A DNA stretch of 64,000 nt, from positions 3,819,375 to 3,883,374 of the forward strand of contig CP034975.1 of assembly GCA_004026145.2 (NCBI GenBank), read 5' to 3'. This document shows positions 44,159 to 55,659 of this stretch, in pieces; the stretch's first letter is position 1; every line of letters begins with the position of its first letter. The translations under genes and the position numbers were made by a program. The notes beneath the pieces were generated by a model. It ran no database searches. It was given only the letters and a program-made list of their open reading frames with translations, and was not told where the DNA came from. The DNA is from Takifugu bimaculatus. Lineage: Eukaryota > Chordata > Actinopteri > Tetraodontiformes > Tetraodontidae.

Positions 44159-45061
44159 ATGACGAACAAAACTAATATATTTTACTTATCGGGATTAAAC
44201 GACCTAACAACAAACAGAGGCCTTATTTTCACCTTCATCTTTTTGTGTTACAGTTTGATTTGGATTGTAAATGGAGCTCTTATCTTGGTCATTATACTGG
44301 AGGAAAAACTTCATGAACCCATGTACATATTTCTGTGTAATTTGTGCATTAATAGTCTCTATGGGACAGCAGCTTTTTACCCCAAGTTCTTATATGATTT
44401 AGTGACTAACAACCGTACCATATCTTATGCTGGTTGCATGTTACAAGGTTTTGTTATATACTCATATGCTGGAACTGATTTCTCAATTCTGGCCCTCATG
44501 GCTTATGACAGATATTTGGCTATATGTCGCCCGCTGGAGTATCACTCTGTAATGACTAAACATAAGGTTGTTTTGTTGGTGTGTTTCTCCAGGCTGGTGC
44601 CTTGCCTTTGTTTTACCGTTTTGATCATAATGACCTCTCTACTGCAACTATGTGACTCCCACATCGACAAACTCTATTGCGCAAACTGGTCAATTGTTAA
44701 GCTTTCTTGCAATTCAATAACGGCAAACAATATTGTAGGATACATTGTCATTTTATTCTATTTCTGCCATGTTGTTTTCATTATGTGCTCGTACGTGCCG
44801 TTGTTAAAATCTGCTGTGAAATCAAGAGACAGGAGGAAAAAGTTTACGCAGACATGCGTGCCACATTTGTTCTGCCTGCTTAATGTAACAGTTGCTCTGC
44901 TGTTTGACCTCATGTATGCCAGGTACGGATCACCCTCTCTGTCAGCAGGTGTAAAGAATTTCATGTCTCTGCAGTTTCTCTTGTTTCCACCAATTCTGAA
45001 CCCTCTTATATATGGACTCAAACTGACAGCAAGTTCGCAACAGGCTTTTAAATGTGTTTAA
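44159..45061 (+). CDS. OR-B: odorant receptor with an altered C-terminal tail
   Basis: All seven membrane segments and motifs are present (LHEPMY, MAYDRYLAIC, KKFTQTCVPHL, NPLIYGLKL). One extra base in GACAGCAAGT (GACGCAAGT in the other copies), near 45029, shifts the frame after LKLT. The tail therefore becomes TASSQQAFKCV in place of TQVRNRLLNVFKGKG and ends four residues early. Only the cytoplasmic tail changes, so the receptor may still work. TM3/TM4 residues are G97, G105 and CLCFTVLIIMTS; the TM4 sequence is shared with gene E, and both units also share the hAT insertion. A G-to-R change in SRDRRKK is unique. Confidence 0.85.
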   Translation: MTNKTNIFYLSGLNDLTTNRGLIFTFIFLCYSLIWIVNGALILVIILEEKLHEPMYIFLCNLCINSLYGTAAFYPKFLYDLVTNNRTISYAGCMLQGFVIYSYAGTDFSILALMAYDRYLAICRPLEYHSVMTKHKVVLLVCFSRLVPCLCFTVLIIMTSLLQLCDSHIDKLYCANWSIVKLSCNSITANNIVGYIVILFYFCHVVFIMCSYVPLLKSAVKSRDRRKKFTQTCVPHLFCLLNVTVALLFDLMYARYGSPSLSAGVKNFMSLQFLLFPPILNPLIYGLKLTASSQQAFKCV

Positions 45062-45989
45062 AGGTAAAGGCTAATGTTTTATTCATTGATCAGAAAATGT
45101 CTCTCTATTATGATGAGCAGTCAAGAACCGATTTCCTTTCTCTAAATCATCACAGTGTTCACTGTTATAACTGGTTTCTTTCCAGTTGGTTGTGTACGGA
45201 AAGGTTTAAAGGTCCTTAAACATCTTTTGCTTGTCTTTAAGTGGCTACATACAAAGAACATGTTTAATATTATGAGATTTTCAGCCATCTAGTTGTGATA
45301 ATGCAGAACATGTCAGAGAATGGCATGTTAATGTCAACCAATTTCTGGTTTATTAAAAATCTCCCACATGACCTTTAAAGCTGACTGTTACTTTATTTTA
45401 AAACTTGTTAAATGTGTCTTCAGGCTTCAACTCATTACTCAATTGTTATGCCTTGGCGTTATAAAGGACATTGCAGACGTGGCCAAATGGATAGGTAGAA
45501 AATTATGGTCATAGATCGATATCTGAAGTCATCACAAAGCACAAGGTGATCTGTATGAACGCATAACCTGCAGACTGACATCCTAAATATGTTGGAAATT
45601 TCATAACAACTATCCAATCATTAACACTGTCCTTTGTGGTTTCTAGTATTATTTACAGAAGGATTAAAAATATTATTGTTACCACAATAAGCATATAGTA
45701 TATAAATGATGGTCATAGGCACATTTAAATCATCATACAGGGGACACTGGTGTCTCTACAATTACAGCTATTTTGAAGTCTTAATCATTATTTGAACTTA
45801 CAAGCACTTGCCAGTGTAGTGGTATGCAGCACTTAGTAAAGATGGTAAAGGAAGGCCGCTTTCTGTTTCACCATACTGTATTATACAACATATATTACAG
45901 TAGCGGGACAGTTACGAACAAAAGATGGACGTTTTTTGATAACAGGAGAGGTACTAGGACCCCTTTCGAACATTGCCGAGGACATTCAG

Positions 45990-46254
45990 TCCCTTTTTGG
46001 TTGAGGAGGTTGTGTGGAGCGGGTGTCAGACTTCAGATTCCTGGGCATCTACATAAAGGGAAACCTTGACCTGGGACATTCATTCTATGCTGGTCATCAA
46101 GAAGGGACAGCATAGTACTTCTTCAGAATACAAAGGCATAACCACCTCAGGCAGTAACTGTTTTTATCATTGCTCCATTGAGAACATTTTAAGAAACTGT
46201 ACGTGTGCTGTGGTTTTCCAGCTGCATGGCTGCAGAAAAGAAAACACTCTAGAG
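45990..46254 (+). mobile_element. Fossil LINE 3' end, unit B
   Basis: Same element as in unit A, split twice: by hAT at 46255-47424 and by pogo-like at 47495-48660. Its middle piece is 47433-47494 and the final piece 48661-49057. Confidence 0.55.
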
Positions 46255-47424
46255 CAGGGGTGGGGAACCCCCGGCCTCCGGGCCATATACGGCCTACGAG
46301 ACCATTTCTACCGGCCCGCAACGCAATAAGATTTTTATATTTTATATGTGCACTTATACAGTGGGACCGTTCACTAAACTCCGCGAGCTGCGAGTAGCAG
46401 AGGTAGCGTATTTTTGCCTTTTGTATCCTGAAATTTCTTTTGTAACAAGAGGAAACATTTTCCCCTGTTCTGAGATAAAACAGACGGTTATGTTATGTAT
46501 GAGTCAAGGTCAGGGTCAGTGAACACAGCATGTGATGTACGTAATGGGCTGGACTGATTGACACGGACGAAAAATGCATAGCGAAACACGCTAAACTCGA
46601 CGAGTTGAAAGGACAGATGCGTTTGGATAAAATTAACGCTCTTCGTCGGCGTTTGGAGGCTCAACAAGCAGCTTTCACACGACCATGTACCGACAGAGAG
46701 AATATTACGCGTGCAAGTTTTGTGGTGAGTGAATTAATAGCCACGAAGCTGAAACCTCACGCCGAAGGAGAGTTCGTGAACGTGCCTCGTAGCCGCCGCT
46801 GAGGCGCTCGCGCCGGACAAAGCAAAAATGTTTCAAAGCATGAATTTCTTTTCGTGAATAACTATTGAACTAAGACATATATTGTTATGATTCCAGTGGC
46901 TAACGGTATGTTTTTATGGTCAAGGAATCTAAATATGTAGTCAAAGTATATGTGGCACTAATATTTATGGTGGAAATCACAATATGCCAGGAATTGTTGC
47001 GCTTGGCGGAGGTCTGCGCTCTCCGAGTGTTTTCTAGTTGTTATTATTATTGTCTTTATCTTTCTTTCTTTTCATTTATTTTCTTGATTATCTTGTTGTA
47101 TTGCAGTTTTTGTGAGTAGAGGCCTCGAACAGGCCCTTATGGGTCTCTTGCCTCAACTCTGCACCTCTTTTTTTTATTGTTTTGTATGACCATGAAAACA
47201 TATTTTACTTGTTTGTCATTTTATTCTATTTTTTTTGGTGATTTTATATGCATGTGTGCGAAATAAACAATTCAAACTCAAATGCAGCAATCATGAGACT
47301 TAGTAAAACAGTGGTTATAGACTTTTTTTTGTATCCCTAGGTATGTGTTCATAATAGTATGGCCCTTGGAGGACTTTATAAAAATTGAAATGGCCCTCGA
47401 TATGAAAAAGGTTCCCCACCCCTG
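46255..47424 (+). mobile_element. hAT element, unit B
   Basis: Ends CAGGGGTGGGGAACC and its inverse; the 8-bp target duplication CTCTAGAG is at 46247-46254 and 47425-47432, and the same 8 bases occur once in units A and C. The frame at about 46560-46802 is a short transposase relic of the ZBED/Charlie kind (LRRRLEAQQAAFTRP, then SFVVSELIATKLKPHAEGEF); the rest of the transposase is deleted. Length 1170 bp, non-autonomous. Confidence 0.85.
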
Positions 47425-47494
47425 CTCTAGAGTGTCGCTATCACAGCTGGAAAGCTCATCGGCTTCCCTCTCCTGCTCATGTAAAATCTATATA

Positions 47495-48660
47495 CCGTAT
47501 TTTCACGACCATAAGGCGCACTGTATTAAAAGGCGCAGTCTCAGTTATGGGTGCTATTTCTGTATTTAAAACATACATAAGGCACACCATATTATTAGGC
47601 GCATGCTGAAACATACAGTAAAAAATGACAACGGAAGTAAAACACTGAGTTCCGACACATTTATTGAACAAAATATTCATTCTTCCACCACAAAACCATC
47701 AAAGTTTTCATCTTCTGTATCTGAATTAAACAGCTGCACTATGTCAATGTCCAACATCCCGAATTCCTCTTCTTAATCATCTGAATCGGACTCACCGACT
47801 GGTTCCGGTTCAGCGTTGATTTTGTGAAAGCTCTTCCAATACATGAAGACGGTATCATAGCCCAAGCGTCTCCAATCCACCTGCATATGGTGGCATAACT
47901 TGCCCGCCGCTGCATCATAGTCTTTGTGAAGGAGTGTTAGCCTTCCGTCATCCAGCGCTCTGTCCGTTTCCATGGCAGCCGAGACCCACGGTGAACGACG
48001 ATTTCCTGTGCCCCGTTGTGCGTATCGCCACCGTGCCGGTCCGCTTTTCTCCTCTTTGTGGGTCAAAGGGATGTTAAAAGTCAGAGGGATCTCATCCATG
48101 TTGGTGATGTGGCTGGGCGCGGTTATCTTGTCACGGCAGTAGGTGCGGAAGATGGCCACCCTCTCCTGGTTAGGGTTAGGGAAGATGGCCGCCCTCTCCT
48201 GGTTAGGGTTAGGGAAGATGGCCACCCTCTCCTGGTTAGGGTTAGGGAAGATGGCCACCCTCTCCTGGTTAGGGAAGATGGCCGCCCTCTCCTGGTAATC
48301 CGCGGGCAGCCACTGCGCAACAGTTGTCCTCGCGCGTATGGAGAGATGCCGCCTCCTAATAAAGCGAAAACACTAAGATTGCTCGATTGCCATTTTTCAG
48401 CCGCAAATTCGATGGCCTGCAGTTTAAAGTAAGCCTCATTCATACGCGTCTCGCTTGACCGGCGCCATTTTAGGGGATCCTTACGCGGAGGTGTGCCGCT
48501 AAACGATTGGCGGAGCGTTTACCGTAGTGCACCCACCAAAGACGCACAGCAGATTTTGGAACTCAGTCCACACACAAGGCGCTCCATATTATAAGGCGCA
48601 CCGTCGATATTTGAGAAAATCTCAGTGTTTTAGGTGCGCCTTATAGTCTTGAAAATACGG
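47495..48660 (-). mobile_element. Pogo-like element, unit B (5-copy minisatellite)
   Basis: Same site, ends and TA flanks as in unit A. The minisatellite (about 48145-48295) has five units, the fourth junction carrying only one TTAGGG instead of two. Length 1166 bp. Confidence 0.82.
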
Positions 48661-49057
48661 TACTTCTCGCAGTCTCAGACAGCCACACTGTATCTACAAG
48701 GACCCATCCTAAAAAGAACACTTGCTCTTTGAACTGCTGCCTTGGCGCAAAAGTTTTAGGTCACTCAAAGCAAAAACAAACAGGCAATAAAGGAGTTTCT
48801 GTGCCAGAAACATAATTATACTCTACTCTGAGAAAACTTGAAGATATTCTCATTATGCAACTAACATGAGAATTCATGTAAAAACTGGCTGTGAATACAG
48901 AATGTTTGGCCTGTGCTGTTTTCCTATTTTAGTTTTTAACCTTTTAGAAAACTGCTATTTTGATTGTATTTTATAATTATAGTCATGTACTTTAATGATT
49001 TCACTTTCAAATTTTGTTGGACCCCGACAACGACAATAAAGGAATTCTGATTCTGAA
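48661..49057 (+). mobile_element. Fossil LINE tail, unit B
   Basis: Final LINE piece, with the GACAATAAAGGAATTCTGAT tail. Confidence 0.5.
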
Positions 49058-49373
49058 TGAGCAAATGACCAAATCCCCAAATGCTCAGATAGGGTCTAGC
49101 GAAGAACTGACAACTTGTCCACCCTGCCTTTGCTCATTTGCTGCTAGGATAGGCTTCAGCATGCTCCCTTCGACCCCACAAGGGAAATAGCATCAAGAAA
49201 AAAGTACAGTGACATCATGTCTGTGTTGTGTATTGATCTATATTACTATCACAGTGGGAGTTAAAAAGTTTTACTCCTTTTATACTGATATTGAGACACA
49301 ACAGAAACAATGTTGTTGTCTGTTTCTTTACATTTCGACAGGGAATTGATCTCTGGAGCTCTAATACATTCTG

Positions 49374-49439
49374 ATTGGAGTTTAGCAGTGCTGAACAAAC
49401 AATAAAAGCAGTTATGCTACCTGTCCAGAGCAGGTAAGG
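49374..49439 (+). promoter_or_regulatory. OR-C core promoter
   Basis: ATTGG (49374-49378), AATAAAAG (49401-49408), CAG/GTAAGG (49434-49439). Confidence 0.45.
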
Positions 49440-49461
49440 ACAAGGCGTTTAACCGCACAAA

Positions 49462-50376
49462 ATGACAAACAAAACTAATATATTTTACTTATCAGGATTA
49501 AACGACCGAACAACAAACAGACGCCTTATTTTCACCTTCATCTTTTTGTGTTACAGTTTGATTTGGATTGTAAATGGAGCTCTTATCTTGGTCATTATAC
49601 TGGAGGAAAAACTTCATGAACCCATGTACATATTTCTGTGTAATTTGTGCATTAATAGTCTCTATGGGACAGCAGCTTTTTACCCCAAGTTCTTATATGA
49701 TTTAGTGACTAACAACCGTACCATATCTTATGCTGGTTGCATGTTACAAGGTTTTGTTATATACTCATATGCTTCAACTGATTTCTCAATTCTGGCCCTC
49801 ATGGCTTATGACAGATATTTGGCTATATGTCGCCCACTGGAGTATCACTCTGTAATGACTAAACATAAGGTTGTTTTGTTGGTGTGTTTCTCAAGACTGT
49901 TGCCTTGGTTTTGTCAGACCATTGTGACGATAATGAACTCTCTACTGCAATTATGTGACTCCCACATCGACAAACTCTATTGCTCAAACTGGTCAATTAT
50001 TAAGCTTTCTTGCAATTCAATAACGGCAAACAATATTGTAGGATACATTGTCATTTTATTCTATTTCTGCCATGATGTTTTCATTATGTGCTCGTACGTG
50101 CCGTTGTTAAAATCTGCTGTGAAATCAAGAGACGGGAGGAAAAAGTTTACACAGACGTGCATGCCACATTTGTTCTGCCTGCTTAACGTAACAGTTGCTC
50201 TGCTGTTTGACCTCATGTATGCCAGGTACGGATCACCCTCTCTGTCAGCAGGTGTAAAGAATTTCATGGCTCTGCAGTTTCTCTTGTTTCCACCAATTCT
50301 GAACCCTGTTATATATGGACTCAAACTGACGCAAGTTCGCAACAGGCTTTTAAATGTGTTTAAAGGTAAAGGCTAA
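49462..50376 (+). CDS. OR-C: odorant receptor, intact
   Basis: A 304-residue OR of the array subfamily. A deletion of about 24 bases just upstream removes the extra ATG found before the other copies, so MTNKT is the only possible start. It has several private changes: LNDRTTNRRL in the N-terminus, LLPWFCQTIVTIMNS in TM4, CSNWSIIKL in ECL2/TM5 and NPVIYG in TM7. TM3 residues are G97 and S105. The frame is intact. Its unit has neither pogo-like nor hAT insertion. Confidence 0.94.
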   Translation: MTNKTNIFYLSGLNDRTTNRRLIFTFIFLCYSLIWIVNGALILVIILEEKLHEPMYIFLCNLCINSLYGTAAFYPKFLYDLVTNNRTISYAGCMLQGFVIYSYASTDFSILALMAYDRYLAICRPLEYHSVMTKHKVVLLVCFSRLLPWFCQTIVTIMNSLLQLCDSHIDKLYCSNWSIIKLSCNSITANNIVGYIVILFYFCHDVFIMCSYVPLLKSAVKSRDGRKKFTQTCMPHLFCLLNVTVALLFDLMYARYGSPSLSAGVKNFMALQFLLFPPILNPVIYGLKLTQVRNRLLNVFKGKG

Positions 50377-51289
50377 TGTTTTATTCATTTATCAGAAAAT
50401 GTCTCTGCAGTATGATGAGCAGTCAAGAACCGATTTCCTTGGTCTAAATCATCACAGTGTTCACTGTTATAACTGTTTTCTTTCCAGTTGGTTGTGTACG
50501 GAACGGTTTAAAGGTCCTTAAACATATTTTGCTTGTCTTTAAGTGGCTACATACAAAGAACATGTTTCATATTATGAGATTTTCAGCCATCTAGTTGTGA
50601 TAATGCAGAACATGTCAGAGAATGGCATGTTAATGTCAACCAATTTCTGGTTTATTAAAAATCTCCCACATGACCTTTAAAGCTGACTGTTACTTTATTT
50701 TAAAACTTGTTAAATGTGTCTTCAGGCTTCAACTCATTACTCAATCAATACGCCTTGGCATTATAAAGGACATGGCAGACGTGGCCAAATGGATAGGTAG
50801 AAAATGATGGTCATAGATCGATATCTGAAGTCATCACAAAGCACAAGGTGATCTGTATGAACGCATAACCTGCAGACTAACATCCTAAATATGTTTGGAA
50901 TTTCATAACAACTATCCAATCATTAACACTGTCCTTTGTGGTTTCTAGTATTATTTATACAAGGATTCAAAATATTATTGTTACCACAATAAGCATATAG
51001 TATATAAATGATGGTCATAGGCACATTTAAATCATCATAAAGGGGACACTGGTGTTTCTACAATTACAGCTATTTTGAAGTCTTAATCATTATTTGAACT
51101 TACAAGCACTTGCCAGTGTAGTGGTATGCAGCACTTAGTAAAGATGATGAAGGAAGGCCGCTTTCTGTTTCACCATACTGTATTATATAACATATATTAC
51201 AGTAGCGGGACAGTTACGAACAAAAGATGGACGTTTTTTGATAGCAGGAGAGGTACTAGGACCCCTTTCGAACATTGCCGAGGACATTC

Positions 51290-52010
51290 AGTCCCTTTTT
51301 GGTTGAGGAGGTTGTGTGGAGCGGGTGTCAGACTTCAGATTCCTGGGCATCTACATAAAGGGAAACCTTGACCTGGGACATTCATTCTATGCTGGTCATC
51401 AAGAAGGGACAGCAGAGTACTTCTTCAGAATACAAAGGCATAACCACCTCAGGCAGTAACTGCTTTTATCATTGCTCCATTGAGAACATTTTAACAAACT
51501 GTACGTGTGCTGTGGTTTTCCAGCTGCATGGCTGCAGAAAAGAAAACACTCTAGAGTGTTGCTATCACAGCTGAAAAGCTCATCGGCTGCCCTCTCCCGC
51601 CCATGTAAAATCTATATACTTCTCGCAGTCTCAGAAAGCCACACTGTATCTATAAGGACCCACCCTAAAAAGAACACTTGCTCTTTGAACTACTGTCTTG
51701 GCGCAAAAGTTTTAGGTCACTCAAAGCAAAAACAAACAGGCAATAAAGGAGTTTCTGTGCCAGAAACATAATTATACTCTACTTTGAGAAGACTTGAAGA
51801 TATTCTCATTATGCAACTAACATGAGAATTCATGTAAAAATTGGCTATGAATGCAGAATGTTTGGCCTGTGCTGTTTTCCTATTTTAGTTTTAACCTTTT
51901 AGAAAACTGCTATTTTGATTGTATTTTATAATTATAGTCATGTACTTTAATGATTTCACTTTCAAATTTTGTTGGACCCCGACAACGACAATAAAGGAAT
52001 TCTGATTCTG
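51290..52010 (+). mobile_element. Fossil LINE 3' end, unit C, uninterrupted
   Basis: The LINE remnant without later insertions. The pogo site is empty (single TA at 51617-51618 in ATCTATATACTTCTCGC) and the hAT site is a single CTCTAGAG (51549-51556). It gives the reference for both insertions. Confidence 0.6.
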
Positions 52011-52331
52011 AATGAGCAAATGACCAAATCCCCAAATGCTCAGATAGGGTCTAGCGATGAGCTGACCACTTGTCCACCCTGCCTTTGCTCATTTGCTGCT
52101 AGGATAGGCTTCAGCATGCTCCCTTCGACCCCACAAGGGAAATAGCATCAAGAAAAAAGTAGCAGTGACATCATGTCTGTGTTGTGTATTGATCTACGTA
52201 TTACTATCACAGTGGGAGTTAAAAAGTTTTACTTCTTTTATACTGATATTGAGACACAACAGAAACAATGTTGTTGTCTGTTTCTTTACATTTCGACAGG
52301 GAATTGATCTCTGGAGCTCTAATACATTCTG

Positions 52332-52397
52332 ATTGGAGTTTAGCAGTGCTGAACAAACAATAAAAGCAGTTTTGCTACCTGTCCAGAGCAGGTAAGG
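52332..52397 (+). promoter_or_regulatory. OR-D core promoter
   Basis: ATTGG (52332-52336), AATAAAAG (52359-52366), CAG/GTAAGG (52392-52397). Confidence 0.45.
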
Positions 52398-52443
52398 ACA
52401 AGGCGTTTAAACGACATTGATGTTTTTGACCAAGACGCACAAA

Positions 52444-53358
52444 ATGACGAACAAAACTAATATATTTTACTTATCGGGATTAAACGACCTAACAACAAAC
52501 AGAGGCCTTATTTTCACCTTCATCTTTTTGTGTTACAGTTTGATTTGGATTGTAAATGGAGCTCTTATCTTGGTCATTATACTGGAGGAAAAACTTCATG
52601 AACCCATGTACATATTTCTGTGTAATTTGTGCATTAATAGTCTCTATGGGACAGCAGCTTTTTACCCCAAGTTCTTATATGATTTAGTGACTAACAACCG
52701 TACCATATCTTATGCTGGTTGCATGTTACAAGGTTTTGTTATATACTCATATGCTTCAACTGATTTCTCAATTCTGGCCCTCATGGCTTATGACAGATAT
52801 TTGGCTATATGTCGCCCGCTGGAGTATCACTCTGTAATGACTAAACATAAGGTTGTTTTGTTGGTGTGTTTCTCCAGGCTGGTGCCTTGGCTTTGTTTGA
52901 CCGTTTTGATCATAATGACCTCTCTATTGCAACTATGTGACTCCCACATCGACAAACTCTATTGCGCAAACTGGTCAATTGTTAAGCTTTCTTGCAATTC
53001 AATAACGGCAAACAATATTGTAGGATACATTTTCATTTTATTCTATTTCTGCCATGATGTTTTCATTATGTGCTCATACGTGCCGTTGTTAAAATCTGCT
53101 GTGAAATCAAGAGACGGGAGGAAAAAGTTTACGCAGACATGTGTGCCACATTTGTTCTGCCTGCTTAATGTAACAGTTGCTCTGCTGTTTGACCTCATGT
53201 ATGCCAGGTATGGATCACCCTCTCTGTCAGCAGGTGTAAAAAATTTCATGGCTCTGCAGTTTATCTTGTTTCCACCAATTCTGAACCCTCTTATATATGG
53301 ACTCAAACTGACGCAAGTTCGCAACAGGCTTTTAAATGTGTTTAAAGGTAAAGGCTAA
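52444..53358 (+). CDS. OR-D: odorant receptor, intact
   Basis: A 304-residue OR, frame intact from MTNKT to KGKG. TM3 has G97 and S105; TM4 reads WLCLTVLIIMTS (Leu at 152); TM5 has F197 and D205 as in gene A. The TM6-TM7 part has one private change (LQFILF). An upstream in-frame ATG (52420) exists. Its 3' flank diverges after about 53660, where DNA belonging to gene G begins. Confidence 0.94.
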   Translation: MTNKTNIFYLSGLNDLTTNRGLIFTFIFLCYSLIWIVNGALILVIILEEKLHEPMYIFLCNLCINSLYGTAAFYPKFLYDLVTNNRTISYAGCMLQGFVIYSYASTDFSILALMAYDRYLAICRPLEYHSVMTKHKVVLLVCFSRLVPWLCLTVLIIMTSLLQLCDSHIDKLYCANWSIVKLSCNSITANNIVGYIFILFYFCHDVFIMCSYVPLLKSAVKSRDGRKKFTQTCVPHLFCLLNVTVALLFDLMYARYGSPSLSAGVKNFMALQFILFPPILNPLIYGLKLTQVRNRLLNVFKGKG

Positions 53359-53669
53359 TGTTTTATTCATTTATCAGAAAATGTCTCTGCAGTATGATGA
53401 GCAGTCAAGAACCGATTTCTTTGCTCTAAATCATCACAGTGTTCACTGTTATAACTGGTTTCTTTCCAGTTGGTTGTGTACGGAAAGGTTTAAAGGTCCT
53501 TAAACATCTTTTGCTTGTCTTTAAGTGGCTACATACAAAGAACATGTTTCATATTGTGAGATTTTCAGCCATCTAGTTGTGATGATGCAGAACATGTCAG
53601 AGAATGGCATGTTAATGTCAAACAATTTCTGGTTCATTAAAAATCTCCCACATGACCTTTAAAGCTCAC

Positions 53670-54400
53670 TGTTACTTGTTAAATGTGTATTATGCATTCA
53701 TCTCCTTACCTAACCTGAGTCAGATGATCAGGCTTTTTGGCACTTCATTTTCAGCCAAACTATTCACGTGTAAAGTATTATTCTACCCATGCATAAACAC
53801 ACACTAAGACTCCCCTCTTTTGAAAATAGTGGGAAATAACGTCTGTCATGTTTCTCATTTCCAGCTGTTAAAAGACCAACATTTCTGTGTTCTCAGAGGA
53901 ACAGTGGTCTTGTCAGACAATGAATACAGACCATCAAACTAAAAGGAGTAAACAGGAAATTAGTGAAGTAAAAGATTGATAAAAATTGGATACATTTTTA
54001 AAAGCATCAGAACATTCATTAAAAAAGATGGTAAAACTATAAATAGCCCAGTCCTAAAATCTCTGTTGATGTGTGGGTACTGACAGTTCCACTCAAGGTC
54101 AAGATACAATTAGAAGCCCCGAAGAAAGTGCTTCACTTTCAACCATGTGTCTGCTTAAAACATTAAATTATATAAAGGTATTATATATGTAAATTATATA
54201 AGTATAAAAACATATGTATTTGTAGAATATAACATTAAATCCTGCTTAAATCTAGCTGTTACCACTGCAATTGTTACACTGAACTTAGGGTTAAAAACAT
54301 TATCAACCAGATTACAAAGTCATACAGTTAAATTAGTAGCCTCATGTTAAACAGTAACAAAGATAGACATTACTTCTCAGTCTTGACAAGTGGCGTTTTT
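53670..54400. other. Spacer upstream of OR-G
   Basis: AT-rich DNA not shared with the other array units; no gene recognised. Confidence 0.45.
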
Positions 54401-54418
54401 TTTGTCCTGAGCTTTGAG

Positions 54419-54452
54419 CCAATAGCATTCTTTCTTTAGTATGGCATATAAG
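54419..54452 (+). promoter_or_regulatory. OR-G core promoter (CCAAT and TATA)
   Basis: CCAAT (54419-54423) and TATAAG (54447-54452), 76 bases before the ATG. An octamer ATTTGCAT lies at 54492-54499. The CCAAT-to-TATA spacing resembles that of genes A-F although the sequence has diverged. Confidence 0.5.
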
Positions 54453-54527
54453 GGCCAGGCTAATCCTCCCCACTCTCCAGGAGAACTGCAGATTTGCATG
54501 ATCACGTAGAAGAGTGAAGAGTTCAGG

Positions 54528-55442
54528 ATGCCCAATAGATCCAGTATAGTTGTATTTTCACTCTCGGGGTTTAATGCAACAGTCAAATACAGAAATACTC
54601 TTTTTGCTCTCACTTTTCTCTGTTATTTTCTGATTATAGTGGTAAACATATGTTTGATTTTAACCATTATAATAGAAAAAAAGCTACATGAACCAATGTA
54701 CATTTTTTTGGGCTCTTTATGCTTTAATGGGCTTTATGGAGCAACTGGATTTTATCCCAAATTCCTCTCTGACCTTTTGTCTGATGATCATCTAATATCA
54801 CGTGTGGGGTGTTTTGTGCAAATCTATGTTATATACTCCAATACTATAATAGACTACTCTATTCTCGTTGTTATGGCTTATGACAGATACGTGGCTATAT
54901 GTCGGCCGCTGGAGTATCACTGTGTGATGTCAAAGCAAAATATTGTGCTGTTACTGGGATTGTCCTGGCTCGTGCCTCTATGTTGTGAGACACTTGTCAT
55001 AAGTCTGTCATCTTCTCTGGAGTTATGCGGCTCCCACATAGATAAGCTCTACTGTGAGAACTGGGCTGTTGTTAAACTTGCTTGTGGTGCCACGACAGCA
55101 AATGACATTGTTGGAATGGTCCTCATCCTTTTTTACTTCTGTCACGTCCTTCTCATTGCGTCCTCCTACGTACAGCTTGTAAAGGCAACATTAAAATCCA
55201 CAGAGGGCAGGAAAAAGTTTATGCAAACCTGTTTACCACATCTATGTTGTCTATTCAATGTGACAGCATCTTTGCTTTTTGATCTAATGTATTCCAGGTA
55301 TGGATCTGTGTCACTGCCCCAGCATTTAAGGAATTTTATGGCGATACAATTCCTCATAATAACGCCGGTGTTAAACCCTATTATTTATGGACTGAAGCTT
55401 ACTAATATTAGAAACACAATGAGAGGTTATATATGTCAGTGA
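54528..55442 (+). CDS. OR-G: divergent odorant receptor, intact
   Basis: A 304-residue OR of the same broad subfamily as A-F but clearly older. It starts MPNRSS with glycosylation sites NRS (3) and NAT (16), and carries LHEPMY (53-58), MAYDRYVAICRPLEYH, GSHIDKLYCENW in ECL2, KKFMQTCLPHL and NPIIYGLKL in TM7. The ECL2, ICL3 and TM7 blocks match genes A-F most closely, whereas TM1, TM4 and the C-tail differ. It lies inside the tandem array between gene D and a unit that lost its receptor. The frame is intact. Confidence 0.94.
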   Translation: MPNRSSIVVFSLSGFNATVKYRNTLFALTFLCYFLIIVVNICLILTIIIEKKLHEPMYIFLGSLCFNGLYGATGFYPKFLSDLLSDDHLISRVGCFVQIYVIYSNTIIDYSILVVMAYDRYVAICRPLEYHCVMSKQNIVLLLGLSWLVPLCCETLVISLSSSLELCGSHIDKLYCENWAVVKLACGATTANDIVGMVLILFYFCHVLLIASSYVQLVKATLKSTEGRKKFMQTCLPHLCCLFNVTASLLFDLMYSRYGSVSLPQHLRNFMAIQFLIITPVLNPIIYGLKLTNIRNTMRGYICQ

Positions 55443-55659
55443 TGGTGTTATATAGCAGGAATGCATCCTCAAGTTACAGTATCAGAGTTAAACTGTAGAG
55501 GTTATTGGCAGAAAATCCAATATCTTAGCTGTTTTTTGAATATAGACATGGATGTGTTTTTACTGTGGTTGAATATTAACCCATGCATAATGAAAAGAAT
55601 CGCAAAGAAGGTGATAATTTATATATCCACAACCTATCCACCTAGAAAATAACAGTATG

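Noticed and set aside
42850..48295. CRISPR-like array (regular repeats with spacers)
   Set aside because: The units are direct minisatellite copies with no unique spacers, in an animal genome.
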